11,470 nucleotides of DNA from an uncultured Bacteroidales bacterium (lineage in GTDB: Bacteria; Bacteroidota; Bacteroidia; Bacteroidales; WCHB1-69): contig CALDIA010000057.1 of NCBI GenBank assembly GCA_937901455.1, positions 1 through 11,470 on the forward strand, written 5' to 3'. The notes beneath the pieces were generated by a model, which ran no database searches, was not told where the DNA came from, and saw only the letters and a list, made by a program, of their open reading frames with translations. This document shows positions 9,466-11,470 of the stretch, in pieces. Made by a program: the position numbers and the translations under genes. How positions within the stretch are numbered: the first letter of the stretch is position 1; every line of letters starts with the position of its first letter.

Positions 9466-9671
9466 TTTGAAAGGTGTCGGCATGGGCCTCGTTTCTTAAG
9501 ATATGCCTCCCACACCTAATAATATAGGTGGTAGTGTTGTTTAATTTTTAATGTATGCATATCACATCACGAATCACACAACATCGGAAAATAACGACAT
9601 AACTTTGTCCACAAAACCATCCGATTACAGATGGCGAAGTCAAATCAAGCCATGCACGACACCTTTTCAAA
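9466..9671 (-). ncRNA. retron msr-msd RNA (template for msDNA)
   Basis: Read on the minus strand. Bases 9671-9650 (a1: TTTGAAAAGGTGTCG, T, GCATGG) pair with 9485-9466 (a2: CCATGC, CGACACCTTTCAAA): 20 base pairs broken only by a bulged A and a bulged T on the a1 side. This closing stem directly upstream of a retron RT is the a1/a2 architecture that defines msr-msd. Inside, msr has a 7-bp hairpin with a UAAU loop (9634-9617; CCATCTG/CGGATGG) and a small hairpin TTTG-TGGA-CAAA (9615-9604). The msd part has a 7-bp stem GATATGC (9563-9557) with GCATATC (9506-9500), topped by a 6-bp hairpin CACCTA-N6-TAGGTG (9530-9513). By analogy with retron-Eco1, copying should begin just 5' of a2, giving msDNA that starts near 9487 on the plus strand. 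The exact branching G and msDNA 3' end are not determined. An upstream -7 box puts the start of transcription next to a1. Confidence 0.85.
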
Positions 9672-9680
9672 GAACGGTTG

Positions 9681-9688
9681 CAAAAATA
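9681..9688 (-). promoter_or_regulatory. proximal promoter -7 box of the retron RNA
   Basis: The minus strand at 9688-9681 reads TATTTTTG, matching TAnnTTTG. Transcription would start about 5-8 nt downstream, around 9673-9676, which falls at the first base of the a1 repeat (9671). That coincidence is what a retron RNA promoter should give. A matching -33 TTG at 19-21 nt is missing, so the promoter may be weak or need an activator; a perfect palindrome lies upstream at 9713-9730. Confidence 0.5.
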
Positions 9689-9712
9689 CAACAATTTCGT
9701 TTTCCATATTCA

Positions 9713-9730
9713 GGTTGCAACGTTGCAACC
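9713..9730. promoter_or_regulatory. perfect 18-bp palindrome upstream of the retron RNA, possible operator
   Basis: Bases 9713-9730 read GGTTGCAAC followed by its exact reverse complement GTTGCAACC. A half-site, GGTTGCAA, recurs in the same orientation at 9676-9683, overlapping the proximal -7 box. The palindrome is centred about 45 bp upstream of the predicted transcription start, a position suited to a dimeric regulator. It resembles but is not the same as the GTGCAA-N5-TTGCAC sites nearby; both share the TTGCA core. It could alternatively form a hairpin in a leader transcribed from the distal promoter. Confidence 0.45.
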
Positions 9731-9739
9731 CGTTTTCTT

Positions 9740-10291
9740 TCACGCCGCAAAGATACAGCCTTTGTGTGCAAGGGAATTGCACGGTTCGGGGCTTTCTTCT
9801 TGGGGCATGTATCTGTCGGCCAAGAATCCGATGGGACGACGCGCCTCCTCTTTCTTGAAGTGCTCGTGAAACATCGGGTAGTTCTTCGCCAAGGTCATGT
9901 AGCTTTGCCCAATCATCTTGTAGGCGAAACCGAACTCGCGGACAAACTCTTTCGGCGTCCTCACGACGCTTTCCAGCCGGCACAGGAAATGGTCGCTCAA
10001 GAACTGGATGGTGGTGAAGTCCGCGTGGTTGTTGCACTCCGAGGCGAGGGCGGCCAAGCCCAACGCATCCATCGTGTCCATGCCGTCCATGGCGAATTGC
10101 AGGTTGAAGTGGACGCGACGCTTCCCCATGCGCCCGATGTCCCACATCTCCACGATGAAATCCTTCTCGCCGTCGCCAATCACCAGCAAGCCGTCCTCAA
10201 CCTTCGCGCTATAGCCCGCCTTGTTCATCTTGGCGCAGATGGCGTTCATAAATCTCTTTCCCCTTTTCATGCTCATGCTGTTTTTGCCCAT
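9740..10291 (-). CDS. hypothetical protein, 183 aa
   Basis: The start at 10291 is chosen because AAAAGGA lies 3 nt upstream of the ATG and because a longer reading frame (from 10348) would run through the palindrome and promoter-like sequence at 10312-10346. I do not recognise the family with confidence. The first half (about 12-70) alternates short strands and helices (NAICAKMNKAGYSAKVEDGL, then VIGDGEKDFIVEMWDIG), loosely like the YbjN/sensory-transduction-regulator or secretion-chaperone fold. The second half (80-155) is helical. There is no signal peptide or membrane segment. Codon use is GC-rich like the WYL gene and unlike the retron accessory genes, so it probably belongs to the host side of the junction. 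Its final residues (about 168-183) are encoded by the 44-bp repeat and look like added sequence. It is transcribed towards the retron, and is divergent from the WYL regulator. Confidence 0.72.
   Translation of the reverse strand: MGKNSMSMKRGKRFMNAICAKMNKAGYSAKVEDGLLVIGDGEKDFIVEMWDIGRMGKRRVHFNLQFAMDGMDTMDALGLAALASECNNHADFTTIQFLSDHFLCRLESVVRTPKEFVREFGFAYKMIGQSYMTLAKNYPMFHEHFKKEEARRPIGFLADRYMPQEESPEPCNSLAHKGCIFAA
9741..9784. repeat. right copy of the 44-bp direct repeat flanking the retron cassette
   Basis: Partner of the copy at 11-54, same orientation, 35 of 44 positions identical. Mismatches cluster in the middle (9756-9763); the outer blocks GCAAAGATA and GGAATTGCACGG are exact. It overlaps the last 14 codons of the 183-aa gene, whose stop codon (9742-9740) is right at the repeat edge. 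This suggests that the repeat and cassette were joined to the end of this gene. Confidence 0.6.
9748..9782 (-). promoter_or_regulatory. distal retron operon promoter with palindromic operator
   Basis: On the minus strand, 9755-9748 reads TATCTTTG, a perfect -7 box. Ten bases upstream is GTGCAA-N5-TTGCAC (9766-9782). Transcription would begin near 9741, about 70 nt upstream of a1. Spacing is identical to the elements at 18-52 and 10312-10346. The element lies within the 3' end of the 183-aa coding sequence, so the retron could be transcribed both from here and by read-through from the upstream gene. Confidence 0.55.
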
Positions 10292-10311
10292 AATCCTTTT
10301 GTTTTCGGCTG

Positions 10312-10346
10312 CAAAAGAATAAAATGTTTGTGCAAGGTTGTTGCAC
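10312..10346 (-). promoter_or_regulatory. promoter-operator of the 183-aa gene (third copy of the module)
   Basis: GTGCAA-N5-TTGCAC occupies 10330-10346. Ten bases downstream on the minus strand is TTCTTTTG (10319-10312), one mismatch from TAnnTTTG and followed by CAGCC, like the two other copies. This places it ahead of the 183-aa gene at 10291. The same palindrome overlaps the -33 element of the divergent WYL promoter, so one bound protein could control both directions. Confidence 0.5.
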
Positions 10347-10370
10347 ATATCAAAATAATTCGTATCTTTG
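10340..10370 (+). promoter_or_regulatory. promoter of the WYL regulator gene
   Basis: TTG at 10341-10343 and TATCTTTG at 10363-10370 are separated by 19 nt, a near-ideal Bacteroidota -33/-7 pair. Transcription should start near 10376-10378, leaving a leader of about 22 nt before the ATG at 10399. The -33 TTG is the right arm of the palindrome at 10330-10346, so protein binding there would compete with sigma factor: the layout expected for negative autoregulation. Confidence 0.72.
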
Positions 10371-10398
10371 TAGCGATAAAATTGAAAATCAACGCATT

Positions 10399-11385
10399 AT
10401 GGCTATAACAAAAAACGCTTACGAACGCTATCGCATCCTCGACAGGTGTTTCCGAAAGGGTGAATACCAAATCCAACAGCTCATGGAAATCTGCAACCGC
10501 GAGCTTGGGTATGACGACAAAGGCATCAGCCGCCGCACCGTCTATTACGACATCGATTACATGAAATACGGCCCGTGGGAGGCCCCCATCGAGCCGAGGA
10601 AGGAAGGCAACCGCCGCTACTACACCTATACGGACAAGAGCTTCTCCATCGAGAACATGCCCATCACCGAAGACCAGCTGAAGCAAATCCAGTCGGCCAT
10701 CGACCTGCTGAGGAACTTTAACGGGCTTCCCAATCTCAACGGGCTTTCCGAGAGCCTCGAAAACACGGGGCTTATGGTGATGAACGCCAAAAGCAAGCCT
10801 TGCGTGGGCTTCGAGGAGAACGAGTTCGTTGAAGGCCGGCAGCACCTCACGCCGCTGTTCAACGCCATCCAGAACGAAACCGTGCTGAAAATCACGTATG
10901 AGCCGTTTGGTGAAGAGGCCGTGACGTATTGTTTCCATCCCCAGTTCCTGAAGCAATACAACAACCGTTGGTACATCCTTGGCTCAGCGGAAGGGCACGA
11001 AGAGCAAGTGTGGAACTTGGCGTTGGACAGGATCAAGTCCATCGAAAACACGACACGCCCTTACAAGGAGATGGACATTGACTGGAAAGAGCATTTTGAG
11101 GACGTCATCGGCGTGACCAACGTCAAGGAGGTGCCCGTCGAGGAGGTGCATTTTGTGGTGCATGGCAAGACGGCGCATTACATCCATACCAAGCCGCTTC
11201 ACCAAAGCCAACGTGCCCATTGGCTTGACCCCGACACCTTGGACGTGAAACTCAACGTCAAGATCAACTACGAATTGAAGCGCATCCTGCTTTCCTACGC
11301 CGCCAACGTCACCATCCTTGCGCCGCAATACTTGGTCAATGAACACAAGGAGACGTTGAAGAAAGCCCTGTCACAGTATCAATGA
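10399..11385 (+). CDS. WYL-domain transcriptional regulator
   Basis: A 328-aa protein. The start at 10399 is preferred to the in-frame ATG at 10324 because the predicted transcription start (about 10377) lies downstream of 10324. Residues 5-80 form a winged-helix DNA-binding domain with a likely recognition helix at ISRRTVYYDIDYM (43-55). Residues 150-220 form the WYL domain, an Sm-like barrel that binds ligands or nucleic acid, with NNRWYILGSAEG (188-199) and WNLALDRIKSIE (205-216), where L-x-L-D-R-I is the family signature. A C-terminal WCX-like region (245-328) completes the usual architecture and length. WYL proteins such as BrxR and CapW are known regulators of phage-defence operons and often repress their own promoter. 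Its promoter carries the same palindrome found ahead of the retron, so I infer, without proof, that it controls that operon. Confidence 0.9.
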   Translation: MAITKNAYERYRILDRCFRKGEYQIQQLMEICNRELGYDDKGISRRTVYYDIDYMKYGPWEAPIEPRKEGNRRYYTYTDKSFSIENMPITEDQLKQIQSAIDLLRNFNGLPNLNGLSESLENTGLMVMNAKSKPCVGFEENEFVEGRQHLTPLFNAIQNETVLKITYEPFGEEAVTYCFHPQFLKQYNNRWYILGSAEGHEEQVWNLALDRIKSIENTTRPYKEMDIDWKEHFEDVIGVTNVKEVPVEEVHFVVHGKTAHYIHTKPLHQSQRAHWLDPDTLDVKLNVKINYELKRILLSYAANVTILAPQYLVNEHKETLKKALSQYQ

Positions 11386-11409
11386 TTTGGGGCTTCAATG
11401 CAAGTTTTT

Positions 11410-11470
11410 CTACCTCTCCCGCCGCTGGATCACTTCTTTCAGGCGATAGCGGTCGCCAGTGGCCTTGCCG
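11410..11470 (-). CDS. C-terminal end of a minus-strand gene (partial)
   Basis: An open minus-strand frame enters from the right edge and ends at TAG (11412-11410), giving the last 19 residues, GKATGDRYRLKEVIQRRER. The GC-rich codons and basic tail look like real coding sequence. It converges on the WYL gene, with 24 nt between the stop codons and no clear terminator hairpin. The fragment is too short to assign a family. Confidence 0.5.
   Translation of the reverse strand, partial: GKATGDRYRLKEVIQRRER

Noticed and set aside
9466..9740. CRISPR array or tRNA in the non-coding stretch upstream of the RT
   Set aside because: There are no regularly spaced direct repeats and no cloverleaf; the region is explained by the msr-msd fold and promoter elements.
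11..9784. att sites of an integrase-borne element
   Set aside because: The repeats are imperfect, contain promoter motifs, and no integrase, recombinase or tRNA gene is visible in the window, so a site-specific integration call is not supported.
10324..10398. Longer WYL protein starting at the ATG at 10324
   Set aside because: The extra 25 residues would be encoded by the palindrome and the -33/-7 promoter, which lie upstream of the predicted transcription start.
9551..10408. A 285-codon open frame on the plus strand
   Set aside because: It lies antisense to the 183-aa gene and runs over the retron RNA and promoters; its translation has no recognisable family and looks like a shadow of a GC-rich gene.

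Overview
The window looks like a chromosomal accessory locus from a member of the Bacteroidota, probably the Bacteroidales. The promoters I can find fit the phylum's TAnnTTTG -7 box (TATCTTTG, TATTTTTG). Shine-Dalgarno sequences are weak or absent. The encoded proteins have the flavour of Bacteroides/Prevotella-type genomes. I cannot name the species.

The core (about 70-9700, minus strand) reads as one operon: a retron with three large accessory genes. In transcription order it holds (1) a msr-msd non-coding RNA (about 9671-9466) bounded by a long a1/a2 inverted repeat; (2) a retron reverse transcriptase (9444-8314) with YADD and the retron hallmarks NAxxH and VTG; (3) a 242-aa protein with a HEPN-type RNxxxH motif (8302-7574); (4) a 1758-aa protein with S1/OB-like N-terminal repeats, a sacsin/NO VEIN/Hsp90-type GHKL ATPase domain and a possible DUF3883-like tail (7568-2292); and (5) a 739-aa Upf1/Dna2-like SF1 helicase fused to a C-terminal PIN nuclease domain (2289-70). 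Intergenic gaps are 21, 11, 5 and 2 nt. Retrons are known anti-phage systems in which RT plus msDNA restrain an effector. Here the presumed effector set is unusual: two RNase folds (HEPN and PIN), an RNA/DNA helicase, and a giant ATPase with RNA-binding-type domains. I recall no named retron type with this gene set. I infer an RNA-directed abortive-infection system.

The right flank (9740-11470) is more GC-rich. It holds a 183-aa protein of unknown function (minus strand), a divergent WYL-domain transcriptional regulator (plus strand), and the last 19 codons of a further minus-strand gene.

The locus also shows a regulatory and structural pattern. A 17-bp palindrome, GTGCAA-N5-TTGCAC, occurs three times, each time exactly 10 bp upstream of a minus-strand -7-like box: at the left window edge, ahead of the retron, and ahead of the 183-aa gene. 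The third copy also overlaps the -33 element of the WYL regulator's own promoter. A simple model is that the WYL protein binds these sites and controls itself and the retron. The first two copies are 44-bp direct repeats (35/44 identical) that tightly bracket the retron cassette, so they may also mark its boundaries.
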